Assembly: GCF_000430705.1 (NCBI RefSeq)
Contig: NZ_AUMN01000001.1
Span: 124,001 to 188,000, forward strand
Source of the DNA: Arthrobacter castelli DSM 16402
GTDB taxonomy: Bacteria > Actinomycetota > Actinomycetes > Actinomycetales > Micrococcaceae
Reading direction: 5' to 3'
DNA: 64,000 nt
The notes under the pieces are model-generated. The model did no database searches. It saw only the letters and a list, made by a program, of their open reading frames with translations, and was not told the DNA's origin. Shown here one piece after another: positions 36,676 through 44,604 of the stretch. Numbering within the stretch: position 1 is the first letter of the stretch; the number at the start of each line of letters is the position of its first letter. Made by a program: the position numbers and the translations under genes.

Positions 36676-38391
36676 GTGCGTTTGAAGATTGCGGCCACAC
36701 TGGTCATCCTTGGTCTGCTTGCCATGGGAGCCGGCGTCGGCCAGCGGACCTTCTGGGCACCCGAAGAAACGGTCACGGCCTCGGTGGCCGGCGACGTCGA
36801 GGACGCGCCGCTGACGGTGCTCGACCATAGCCTCAATGACGCCGATGGCGAAGTCCAGGTGACGGTCAAGGGCGAGGGCGAGTTGATGCTGGCCGTTGGC
36901 AGGGCCGACGACGTCGAAGCCTGGGTCGGCGACGCGGCGCACGTGGAGGTGGTGGAGCGGGAAGGTCGGCAGCTGGTGGCCGAGCGCGCCGATGGAGCAA
37001 TGAATGTTCCTGATCCGCGCGGTTCGGATATGTGGCAGAGCGTCAAAACCGGCGAAGGCGAAATCAACTACACGTGGGCCGATCCGGCCCCGGGACAGTG
37101 GGCCATCCTGCTGGCCACCGACGGGACCAAGCCTGCCCCCACCACCGTGAGCGTGACGGTGCCGAATACGGCAGCAACACCGTGGGCCATCCCGCTGATC
37201 GTGATTGGAGCCTTGTTGACTGTACTGGGACTGGCCCTGCTGTTCGGCCCCACAAGGGGAAACCGGCGCGGGCGCTCAGTCGAACCGGCGCCGGGCACCC
37301 GTGCCGCACGTCGACAGAGCGAGAGGCGCGGTGGCCGTGCCAAGCTCGGTGCCATGCGGCGCTCGCTGCAGGCCGGAACAGCCGGTGTCCTGGCACTGCT
37401 GCTCGCAGGCGGAGTTTCCGGCGCTGCAGTGGCGACCGACGGTCCAACCGGGCCGGGCAGCGCCTCCGACAGCGGCGAAACTGCCGGTGCGCCGACGCGT
37501 CCAGGCGGGTACCCCGTGCTGCTGGAGGGCCAGCTGCAGCAGATTGTGGAATCGGTGGCCGGCACGGTCAAGGAGGCCGACGCCGGCAAGGACGCCCGAC
37601 AACTGCGCCAGCGGGTGGCCGGTCCGGCGCTGGAACTGCGGGCCACCGCCTACAAGATCGGGGAGAAGAAATCAGCTGACGGAGCTCCGGCACCGATTTC
37701 GGGCGGGCCGATCATGGCCTCGGTCATCACCTCCAGCTTCGAATGGCCGCGCACGGTCGTGGCGGTCACCCAGAGCGAAGCCAGCGAGGTGCCCCAGGCC
37801 ATGGTGCTCGTCCAGGATAAGCCGCGCCGGAACTACAAGCTCAGGTCCATCGTCGCGATGCTTCCGGGCACCACCTTCCCGCAGGTGTCCGACGATCCCT
37901 CGAACGTCAAGACGCTGCGGCCGGACCAAGCCGGCCCGCTGGTGACGTCGCCGGAGGCGGCACTGGACGGGTTGGCCGATGTGCTGACCGAAAAGAAGAG
38001 CAAATTCGCGTCACGACTGGCGAAGAACACCTTCGTTGAGCAGATCACCGCCTTCCAAAAGGAGCAGATCAAAGCCAACAAGAGTGCGGACATCACGTTC
38101 AGCCACACCGTGGTGGAGGACAACACCCGGGCGCTGCGGACAGCCGACGGCGGGGCGCTGGTGTTCGGCTACCTCTCCAACAGCATGGTCAGCAAGCCCG
38201 CCGAAGATGGCGGGACCGTCAAGCTGGATGAGAACTATGCAGCCCTGGCGGGAGGCGACAGCAGCTCGAAGGGAGTCAGCATAACCTTCGGCGAATCCAT
38301 CATGCTCTACGTGCCCCCGGCCGGAAGCGACGAGCGGGTGCAGGTCATTGGCGCAGCGGAGAATCTGGTCGACGCGAAGCTGATGAAGTAA
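36676..38391 (+). CDS. Large exported membrane-anchored protein of unknown function
   Basis: A 571-residue protein with three hydrophobic segments: an N-terminal signal anchor (IAATLVILGLLAMGAGVG), one near residues 172-192 (WAIPLIVIGALLTVLGLALL), and one near 232-250 (AGTAGVLALLLAGGVSGAAV) after a basic cytoplasmic stretch. The remainder, about 320 residues, is predicted outside the membrane; it has no cysteines I can see and no catalytic motif I recognise. GTG 36676 is chosen because the hydrophobic signal starts at once after it. It sits alone between the AI-2E transporter and the TPR-thioredoxin gene. Confidence 0.7.
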   Translation: MRLKIAATLVILGLLAMGAGVGQRTFWAPEETVTASVAGDVEDAPLTVLDHSLNDADGEVQVTVKGEGELMLAVGRADDVEAWVGDAAHVEVVEREGRQLVAERADGAMNVPDPRGSDMWQSVKTGEGEINYTWADPAPGQWAILLATDGTKPAPTTVSVTVPNTAATPWAIPLIVIGALLTVLGLALLFGPTRGNRRGRSVEPAPGTRAARRQSERRGGRAKLGAMRRSLQAGTAGVLALLLAGGVSGAAVATDGPTGPGSASDSGETAGAPTRPGGYPVLLEGQLQQIVESVAGTVKEADAGKDARQLRQRVAGPALELRATAYKIGEKKSADGAPAPISGGPIMASVITSSFEWPRTVVAVTQSEASEVPQAMVLVQDKPRRNYKLRSIVAMLPGTTFPQVSDDPSNVKTLRPDQAGPLVTSPEAALDGLADVLTEKKSKFASRLAKNTFVEQITAFQKEQIKANKSADITFSHTVVEDNTRALRTADGGALVFGYLSNSMVSKPAEDGGTVKLDENYAALAGGDSSSKGVSITFGESIMLYVPPAGSDERVQVIGAAENLVDAKLMK

Positions 38392-38454
38392 AGCGGCCTC
38401 TTTGGGCCGGCGAATTATTAAGCCCGAGACGATAGAAACAGATACGGTATTTGT

Positions 38455-39453
38455 ATGACTACACCAAGTTCGAGTCCCGATGGCGCACCGTCGATGAACC
38501 TGCGCGGAGCAGTGGACCTGTCGGGACTGAAAAAGAACAACTCAACAGCCCCGACAGCGCCCTCAGCACCGGGCGGCCCGGGCGCGGGTGGCCCTGGCAG
38601 CGGCGCTGGCGGCGCTGTAAAACCGGGGTCGACGTCGGGAAACCGGTTCATCCTGAACGTCACCGAGGAGTCCTTCGGCCAGGTCGTTCAGCTTTCCCAG
38701 CAGGTTCCCGTGGTGGTGGACCTGGGGTCATCGCGCAGCGACGCCAGTGTGCAGCTCTCCGGCGTGCTTGAGAAGCTGGCCGTGGAATACAACGGTAAAA
38801 TTCTGCTGGCCCACGTCGATGCCGACGCCAGCGCCCAGATTGCCCAGGCCTTCCAGGTCCAGTCGGTGCCCGCCGTCGTCGCCGTGCTGAAGGGCCAGCC
38901 GGTACCGCTGTTTGAGGGAGCGCAGCCCGAAGAGCAGATCCGCAGCTTCCTCGAGGAACTGCTCAAGGTCGCCGAAGCCAACGGCGTGACCGGAACCCTC
39001 GATGGCGAAGAAGGTGAGCAGGAAGAGGCCGAAAAGCCGCTGCCCCCGTTGCACCAGGAAGCCTACGACGCCATTGAGGCCGGCGATTACGCTGCCGCCA
39101 GCGCGGCATACCAGAAGGCACTGGCCGAACAGCCGGCCGATGCGGAAGCCAAGGCCGGGCTGGCGCAGGTCCAGCTGATGCAGCGGGTCCAGGACATGGA
39201 CGGCAACAAGGTGCGGCAGGAAGCCGCCGACGCGCCGGACTCTGTGCCCGCCCAGCTGGCGGTGGCGGACCTGGATGTGGTCGGCGGCCATGTCGAAGAC
39301 GCGTTCTCCCGGCTGGTGAAGCTGGTGGGACGGACCGCCGGCGATGAGCGTGAGACGGTCCGGGCGCGGATGGTGGAGCTGTTCGACGTCGTCGGCAATT
39401 CCGATCCGCGGGTCAGCAAGGCACGCTCCGCCTTGGCGCGGGCCCTCTTTTAG
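38455..39453 (+). CDS. Thioredoxin-fold TPR protein, CnoX/YbbN-like, without active cysteines
   Basis: A 332-residue protein. A Gly/Pro-rich linker (residues 30-60) precedes a thioredoxin fold (VVVDLGSSRSDASVQLSGVL to the cis-proline segment Q-S-V-P-A-V-V-A). Tetratricopeptide-like helices rich in Ala and Gln follow to the end. The CxxC active site is replaced by S-S-R-S, so it cannot do dithiol exchange. That fits the CnoX/YbbN holdase co-chaperones rather than thioredoxins. It lies just upstream of a DUF1992 gene. Confidence 0.88.
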   Translation: MTTPSSSPDGAPSMNLRGAVDLSGLKKNNSTAPTAPSAPGGPGAGGPGSGAGGAVKPGSTSGNRFILNVTEESFGQVVQLSQQVPVVVDLGSSRSDASVQLSGVLEKLAVEYNGKILLAHVDADASAQIAQAFQVQSVPAVVAVLKGQPVPLFEGAQPEEQIRSFLEELLKVAEANGVTGTLDGEEGEQEEAEKPLPPLHQEAYDAIEAGDYAAASAAYQKALAEQPADAEAKAGLAQVQLMQRVQDMDGNKVRQEAADAPDSVPAQLAVADLDVVGGHVEDAFSRLVKLVGRTAGDERETVRARMVELFDVVGNSDPRVSKARSALARALF

Positions 39454-39474
39454 CCCGGATCACTGCCTCAGGCC

Positions 39475-39936
39475 ATGAACGCCACCGATCCGGACAAGCG
39501 GAACGAGTCGCTGCGCAAGGCGGCTCATTACCGCGACGCGAGGGACGCCGTCGTCGACGGCACCTACGATCCGGACTGGTGGCTGAAGAGCCTCATCGAG
39601 CGGGAGAAGATCACCGGACTGGGGCCGGAAGCCTTATTGCTGAGGACCGAGGACGCACAGCTCGATGGGAAGCTCGCCGCCTGCCGGTCGGAACAGGAAG
39701 TGCGGAACATGCTCGCCGAGTTCAACCGCCGGGTGATCGAGGCCCGGCGACAACTGGAGGGCGGACCACCGGTGGTGACGCCGTTGCGTGACGTAGAGCA
39801 GGCCGTCGGCCGGTGGAGGGCCGGGTATCCCCGTGGCCGCGGCGGCAACGCCGACGACGACGACGGGCACCATCGCCGTCGGCGGACCGGCCGCTGGATC
39901 GCCCGGTTGAAACGCCGTGTGAAGGGCCGCCATTGA
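39475..39936 (+). CDS. DUF1992 (DnaJ C28-like) protein
   Basis: A 153-residue protein. The core (ERKITG-type segment, then V-R-N-M-L-A-E-F-N-R-R-V-I-E-A-R) is the conserved DUF1992 region also found in eukaryotic DNAJC28; there is no J domain here. The C-terminal 35 residues are strongly basic. The end overlaps the next gene by 4 bp (TTGA). Neighbouring chaperone-like genes suggest a protein-quality role, which is inference. Confidence 0.8.
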   Translation: MNATDPDKRNESLRKAAHYRDARDAVVDGTYDPDWWLKSLIEREKITGLGPEALLLRTEDAQLDGKLAACRSEQEVRNMLAEFNRRVIEARRQLEGGPPVVTPLRDVEQAVGRWRAGYPRGRGGNADDDDGHHRRRRTGRWIARLKRRVKGRH

Positions 39937-41036
39937 CCACATCCGAACTCTTCTCACCCCTGACGTTGCGTGGTGTGGAATTGAGCCATCGGGGATGGGT
40001 CTCTCCGATGTGCCAGTACTCCGCCGACCCGGCCACCGCGCCCGGCGTGCCCAATGACTGGCACCTGGCGCACCTGGGATCGTTCGCCGTCGGCGGCGCG
40101 GCCCTGGTGATGACCGAGGCCACCGCGGTGAACCCTGTCGGGATGATCAGCCCGCGTGACACCGGACTGTACAACGACGAGCAGGTCGACGCCTGGCGCC
40201 GGATCACCCGTTTCATCCACACCCATGGCGCGGCCGGGGCGAAGGCCGGGGTGCAGCTGGCCCATGCCGGGCGGAAAGCCTCGGCCTATTGGCCCTTCTC
40301 CGGTCAGTCTGGCAGTGTGGCGGCCTCCGACGGCGGCTGGCAGACCGTGGGGCCGACGACGGCGGCGTTTGGCACCTTGGCGCCGCCGCAGGCGATGACC
40401 GCAAGCGATATTGCCGGCGTCGTCAGGGACTTCGCCGATGCCGCATCCCGGGCAGTGGAGGCCGGATTCGACACCATCGAGATCCACGCCGCCCATGGAT
40501 ACCTGCTGCACCAATTCCGTTCGCCGCTGGTCAACACCCGCACCGACGACTGGGGAGGCGACGAAGCCGGACGGGCCAGGCTGACCCTCGACGTCATCGA
40601 CGCCGTCCGCTCCCGGGTGCCGGACGATTTTCCCGTACTGCTGCGGATCTCCGCATCCGACTGGGCCGACGGCGGGGTGGATATCGACGATTCCGTCCGG
40701 CTGGCCCGAAAAGTGAAGGAACGCGGTGTCGACCTGATCGACGTCTCCAGCGGGGGAGCGGTGGCCGACGCCCGCATGCGGATCGGGCCCGGGTACCAGA
40801 CCGGCTTCGCCGCCCGGATCCGGGCAGAAGCCAAGATTCCGGTCGGTGCGGTCGGGCTCATCGGCTCCGCCGACCAGGCCGAACATATCATCGCCACCGG
40901 CCAGGCGGACGGGGTGCTCATCGCCCGCGCCGCGCTGCGCGACCCGCACTGGTGGCAGCGGGCCGCACACGCCCTCGACCAACCCGTTTCGTGGGCTCCG
41001 CAGTACGAACGGGCCGCCCCGCGCGGGAGCTTCTAA
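39933..41036 (+). CDS. NADH:flavin oxidoreductase, Old Yellow Enzyme (YqjM-like)
   Basis: A 367-residue FMN TIM barrel reducing activated C=C bonds with NADPH. The thermophilic-like OYE signature S-P-M-C-Q-Y-S-A near residue 27 carries the flavin-tuning Cys. The substrate-binding pair H-A-A-H-G-Y-L (His-x-x-His) is at about 181, and Q-L-A-H-A-G-R-K is present. TTG 39933, overlapping the DUF1992 stop, is chosen because homologues start 4-6 residues before L-F-S-P-L; the longer open frame upstream runs antiparallel in meaning through DUF1992. Confidence 0.93.
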   Translation: MTTSELFSPLTLRGVELSHRGWVSPMCQYSADPATAPGVPNDWHLAHLGSFAVGGAALVMTEATAVNPVGMISPRDTGLYNDEQVDAWRRITRFIHTHGAAGAKAGVQLAHAGRKASAYWPFSGQSGSVAASDGGWQTVGPTTAAFGTLAPPQAMTASDIAGVVRDFADAASRAVEAGFDTIEIHAAHGYLLHQFRSPLVNTRTDDWGGDEAGRARLTLDVIDAVRSRVPDDFPVLLRISASDWADGGVDIDDSVRLARKVKERGVDLIDVSSGGAVADARMRIGPGYQTGFAARIRAEAKIPVGAVGLIGSADQAEHIIATGQADGVLIARAALRDPHWWQRAAHALDQPVSWAPQYERAAPRGSF

Positions 41037-41174
41037 GCGTTCGCTTGCCCTTGGCGGGCACGGGGTAAAATCCGAGCCGCACCGCCGCAGGTCAGGATGG
41101 GGTGTGGCCGTAAGAACCCAAGGTAGGTCATACGGGACGGCGCGCGCACAGTGTCATGTATCCTCTTTCGCCCC

Positions 41175-41232
41175 TTGTCATTTCGCTACTACTCGGTGTT
41201 ACTATGTACTGGTAATAAGCATTACTGAGTAG
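41175..41232 (+). promoter_or_regulatory. Promoter and imperfect inverted repeat before the PadR gene
   Basis: TTGTCA (41175-41180) and TACTAT (41200-41205) could serve as -35 and -10. CTACTCGGT (41189-41197) and ACTGAGTAG (41224-41232) form an inverted repeat with 8 of 9 matches spanning the start point, 15 bp before the regulator gene. This is a likely autorepression operator. Confidence 0.5.
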
Positions 41233-41247
41233 CAGGAGATCGTACTT

Positions 41248-41577
41248 GTGGGCAAACAAACGACGGAGATGCTCAAGGGAGTCCTCGAGGGCGTCGTCCT
41301 GGCGATCTTGTCCGGCAGTCCGGCGTATGGCTATGAGATCACTGGGTGGTTGCGGGAGTGGGGCTTCTCAGACATCGCCGAAGGCACCGTCTATGCCCTG
41401 CTGGTCAGGATTGAGCAGCGCGGCCTCGTCGACGTGGAGAAGGTGCCGTCCGAGAAGGGGCCTCCGCGCAAGGTGTTCACACTCAACGCCCAGGGACGGG
41501 AATACCTTGAAGAGTTTTGGAAGACCTGGAGCTTTCTCACAGAACGACTTGAACAGCTCCGCGAAGGAGGTAATTAG
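41248..41577 (+). CDS. PadR-family transcriptional regulator
   Basis: A 109-residue winged-helix repressor. The PadR hallmark is clear: A-I-L-S-G-S-P-A-Y-G-Y-E-I, then E-G-T-V-Y-A-L-L-V-R-I-E-Q-R-G-L-V, and R-K-V-F-T-L-N-A-Q-G in the wing. GTG 41248 follows AGCAGGAG. It is the first gene of an exporter operon and probably represses it until a ligand binds, via the adjacent inverted repeat. Confidence 0.92.
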   Translation: MGKQTTEMLKGVLEGVVLAILSGSPAYGYEITGWLREWGFSDIAEGTVYALLVRIEQRGLVDVEKVPSEKGPPRKVFTLNAQGREYLEEFWKTWSFLTERLEQLREGGN

Positions 41578-41579
41578 AC

Positions 41580-41969
41580 ATGGCCACAAAGTGGGTCGAG
41601 CACCTCACAGGGTCGCTCGAGGACAAGAAGCGCTACCGGCGGAATAAGGCGCGTATCAAACAGCTTCCCGAAAACTATCGCACGGCGGCCGAGGCCCTGG
41701 AACGGTATTTGATGTACTTCGGGGCGATAACGAAGGGCGGCATCCTGGTTTCGATGCTGGATGATCTTGCCGAATTGTTCGAGCAGAGCGCCGCGGACGG
41801 AATCCAGATCCGCGAGATCGTCGGTCAGGATCCTGTGGAGTTCGCTGAGGCGTTCCTGCAGAACTACTCAGAGGGTCAGTGGATCAACAAAGAGCGCGAA
41901 CGGCTGACGCAGGTCATCGACCGTGCTGCTGTGGGCGACGCCGGAAACGATGATGAAAGGCGCATTTGA
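41580..41969 (+). CDS. DUF1048 protein
   Basis: A 129-residue protein with the DUF1048 sequence pattern (W-V-E-H-L-T-G-S-L-E-D-K-K-R-Y-R and G-Q-D-P-V-E-F-A-E-A-F). DUF1048 proteins are mostly encoded next to PadR regulators and ABC transporters, as here. It is helical and has no membrane segment. Its TGA overlaps the ATP-binding-protein start (TGATG). The function is unknown; a role in sensing or regulating the exporter is plausible. Confidence 0.85.
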   Translation: MATKWVEHLTGSLEDKKRYRRNKARIKQLPENYRTAAEALERYLMYFGAITKGGILVSMLDDLAELFEQSAADGIQIREIVGQDPVEFAEAFLQNYSEGQWINKERERLTQVIDRAAVGDAGNDDERRI

Positions 41970-42799
41970 TGAGAACACAGCAGCCACCGGCGATCGTTGT
42001 GAGGGGTCTGGAGAAGTCATATCAGGATCTGCAGGTTCTGTGCGGTGTGGATCTCGACGTGGAGAAGGGCAGCATTTTTGCCTTGCTCGGATCGAACGGA
42101 GCGGGAAAGACCACGGCAGTGAAAATATTGTCGACGCTGCTGAGGGCAGACGCGGGCACTGCGAGCGTCGGCGGCTTCGACGTGGCCACACAACCGGACA
42201 ACGTGCGAGAAGCCATCAGCCTGACCGGACAGTTCGCCGCCGTCGATGAAATCCTCAGCGGGCGGGAGAACCTCGTGCTGGTCGCCCGGCTGCGACACCT
42301 CAAAGGCACGGGAGCGATCGCGGATGACTTGCTGGAGCGGTTTTCGCTGACCGATGCGGGAGCGAGGAGGGTGTCCACGTACTCGGGCGGGATGCGCCGC
42401 CGGCTCGACATCGCGATGAGCCTGATCGGAAACCCGCCGGTCATATTCCTGGACGAACCGACCACCGGGCTCGACCCGGAGGCCCGCATCGAGGTGTGGA
42501 AAGCGACGAAGGAGCTCGCCGGGCGCGGTACCACGGTGCTGCTGACCACGCAGTATCTCGAGGAGGCCGAGCAGCTCGCCGACCGGATCGCGATCCTGCA
42601 CCAGGGGAAAATCATCGTCAACGACACCCTGGCGGAACTCAGGCAACTGCTGCCGCCTGCCGAAGTCGAATACGTGGAGAAGCAACCCTCCCTCGAAGAG
42701 ATCTTCTTCGCCGTCGTCGGCGAGACAGGAGAAGACGACAAATACAGTGCGGCCGAGCAGCCCAACGCAAAACGCAAAACCAAGTCGAACAAGGGGTAA
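41969..42799 (+). CDS. ABC transporter ATP-binding protein (DrrA-like)
   Basis: A 276-residue ABC ATPase. Walker A is G-S-N-G-A-G-K-T-T, the signature is Y-S-G-G-M-R-R-R-L-D, and Walker B is P-V-I-F-L-D-E-P-T-T-G-L-D. The tail contains the DrrA-type C-terminal region of drug exporters, ending in a Lys/Asn-rich stretch. The start overlaps DUF1048. It pairs with the permease immediately downstream. Confidence 0.94.
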   Translation: MRTQQPPAIVVRGLEKSYQDLQVLCGVDLDVEKGSIFALLGSNGAGKTTAVKILSTLLRADAGTASVGGFDVATQPDNVREAISLTGQFAAVDEILSGRENLVLVARLRHLKGTGAIADDLLERFSLTDAGARRVSTYSGGMRRRLDIAMSLIGNPPVIFLDEPTTGLDPEARIEVWKATKELAGRGTTVLLTTQYLEEAEQLADRIAILHQGKIIVNDTLAELRQLLPPAEVEYVEKQPSLEEIFFAVVGETGEDDKYSAAEQPNAKRKTKSNKG

Positions 42800-42809
42800 G
42801 GAAACGACC

Positions 42810-43571
42810 ATGGCCACGCATTTCTTCGCCGACACCGCCGCCCTGACAGGCCGGTCCCTGCGCCATGTCACCCGCAGCCTGGACACGATCATCACCACCG
42901 CAGTCACCCCGGTCGCTCTGATGCTGCTATTCGTCTATGTGTTCGGCGGCGCGATCGATACCGGGTCGGATTCGTATGTGAGCTACATGCTGCCCGGCAT
43001 CCTGCTCATCACGATCGCCTCAGGCATCGCCTACACTGCCCATCGGCTATTCATGGATATGCAGAGCGGTGTCTTCGAACGCTTCCAATCCATGCCGATT
43101 GTCCGGTCCGGGGTGCTGTGGGCACACGTGCTTACATCAGTGACCGCCAATCTGATCTCACTTTTGATCGTTGTCGGCGTTGCGATCCTGATGGGCTTCC
43201 GTACAGGAGCCGGTGTGATGGCGTGGCTGGTGGTGGTCGGCATCCTGGTTTTGTTCACCCTGGCGTTGACATGGCTGGCCGTCATCGCGGGACTATCCGC
43301 GAAGACCGTGGATGGGGCAACTGCATTCTCCTACCCGCTTATCTTCCTGCCGTTCATCAGCTCAGCCTTCGTGCCCACCGAGACAATGCCCGGCCCGGTG
43401 CGTGCCTTCGCCGAGCACCAACCGGTCACCTCCATCGTCAACACGATCCGCGACCTGTTCACGCAGCAGCCAATCGGCGACGATATGTGGATCGCACTCG
43501 GCTGGTGCGTCGGTATCCTGCTTGCTGGGTACGGCCTCGCCATGGGCGCCTACCGCCGCAAAATCGCCTAA
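42810..43571 (+). CDS. ABC-2 type transporter permease (DrrB-like)
   Basis: A 253-residue permease with six hydrophobic segments and the ABC-2 pattern near the C-terminus (F-L-P-F-I-S-S-A-F-V-P-T-E-T-M-P), usual for daunorubicin-type exporters. ATG 42810 lies after AAGGAAACG. It ends the PadR-DUF1048-ABC operon. Confidence 0.92.
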   Translation: MATHFFADTAALTGRSLRHVTRSLDTIITTAVTPVALMLLFVYVFGGAIDTGSDSYVSYMLPGILLITIASGIAYTAHRLFMDMQSGVFERFQSMPIVRSGVLWAHVLTSVTANLISLLIVVGVAILMGFRTGAGVMAWLVVVGILVLFTLALTWLAVIAGLSAKTVDGATAFSYPLIFLPFISSAFVPTETMPGPVRAFAEHQPVTSIVNTIRDLFTQQPIGDDMWIALGWCVGILLAGYGLAMGAYRRKIA

Positions 43572-43737
43572 CCGGGCCCGGGCTCCACATGCCGAGCTCG
43601 GTTCGTTCCTCCAGGCCCAACAGCTCTGCGTCCTTGCGCAACTGAGCGGCACTCATCCCGCAGGACCCATGCAGGTCCGGCAATTTTACTCCGCAAGGAT
43701 GAGCCCCGCCGGCAGGACTGCTTGCTAGCGTTGAAGC

Positions 43738-44604
43738 ATGACCCAAGACCCATTCGCCCCACGTACGGACGATGTACCCGAACCCGGGCTGTATCCCGGT
43801 GTGCCGGCCGACGCCGACAGGGAAGCCGCCCGCCCCGCTGCAGCGAACGCGCCCGGTGCCCTGAGCATCCGCGGACTGGCCAAGCGGTTCGGGGAGAAGA
43901 TCGCCGTCAACGGAATCAACCTCGACGTCCCGGCCGGATCGTTCTATGGGCTGGTCGGGCCCAACGGGGCCGGCAAGACGACGTCGTTATCCATGGCCAC
44001 CGGCCTGCTGCGCCCGGACTACGGCCAGGTGCTGATCCACGACGTCGACGTGTGGGGCCAGCCGCTGGAAGCCAAGAAACTGATGGGGATCCTGCCGGAC
44101 GGCGTGAGGCTCTTCGACCGCCTCAGCGGCGAGCAGCTGGTGACCTACGCCGGCCTGCTGCGCGGGATGGACCGCAATACCGTGGCCAGCCGCGTCGCGG
44201 ACCTGCTGCAGGCCCTCGACCTGACCAACGACGCCGGAACATTGGTTGTCGACTACTCGGCAGGCATGACCAAGAAGATCGCGCTCGCGTCGGCGTTGAT
44301 CCATGCGCCGAAGCTGCTGGTGCTTGACGAGCCGTTCGAATCGGTCGACCCCATCTCGGCCGCGAACATCCGCGATATTCTGCACAGTTATGTTGGATCG
44401 GGCGGCACAGTGATCGTCTCCAGCCATGTGATGGACCTGGTGCAGCGGATGTGCGATCACGTGGCCGTGATCGCCGGTGGCAACGTGCTGGCAGCGGGCA
44501 CCGTGGACGAAGTGCGCGGAGACTCCAGCCTGGAGGACCGTTTCGTGGAACTGGTGGGCGGACGCAATCAGACGGAGGGGCTCGAATGGTTGCGCACCTC
44601 GTAA
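43738..44604 (+). CDS. ABC transporter ATP-binding protein
   Basis: A 288-residue ABC ATPase. A 40-residue polar N-terminal extension precedes the core. Walker A is G-P-N-G-A-G-K-T-T, the degenerate signature is Y-S-A-G-M-T-K-K-I, and Walker B is L-L-V-L-D-E-P-F-E-S-V-D. The ABC motif begins S-A-G rather than S-G-G, seen in several exporter families. It overlaps the next permease gene by 19 bp. Confidence 0.92.
   Translation: MTQDPFAPRTDDVPEPGLYPGVPADADREAARPAAANAPGALSIRGLAKRFGEKIAVNGINLDVPAGSFYGLVGPNGAGKTTSLSMATGLLRPDYGQVLIHDVDVWGQPLEAKKLMGILPDGVRLFDRLSGEQLVTYAGLLRGMDRNTVASRVADLLQALDLTNDAGTLVVDYSAGMTKKIALASALIHAPKLLVLDEPFESVDPISAANIRDILHSYVGSGGTVIVSSHVMDLVQRMCDHVAVIAGGNVLAAGTVDEVRGDSSLEDRFVELVGGRNQTEGLEWLRTS

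Noticed and set aside
39813-39932. N-terminal extension of the OYE-type oxidoreductase to 39813
   Set aside because: It lies inside the DUF1992 gene and lacks homology; the TTG at 39933 gives the normal N-terminus.
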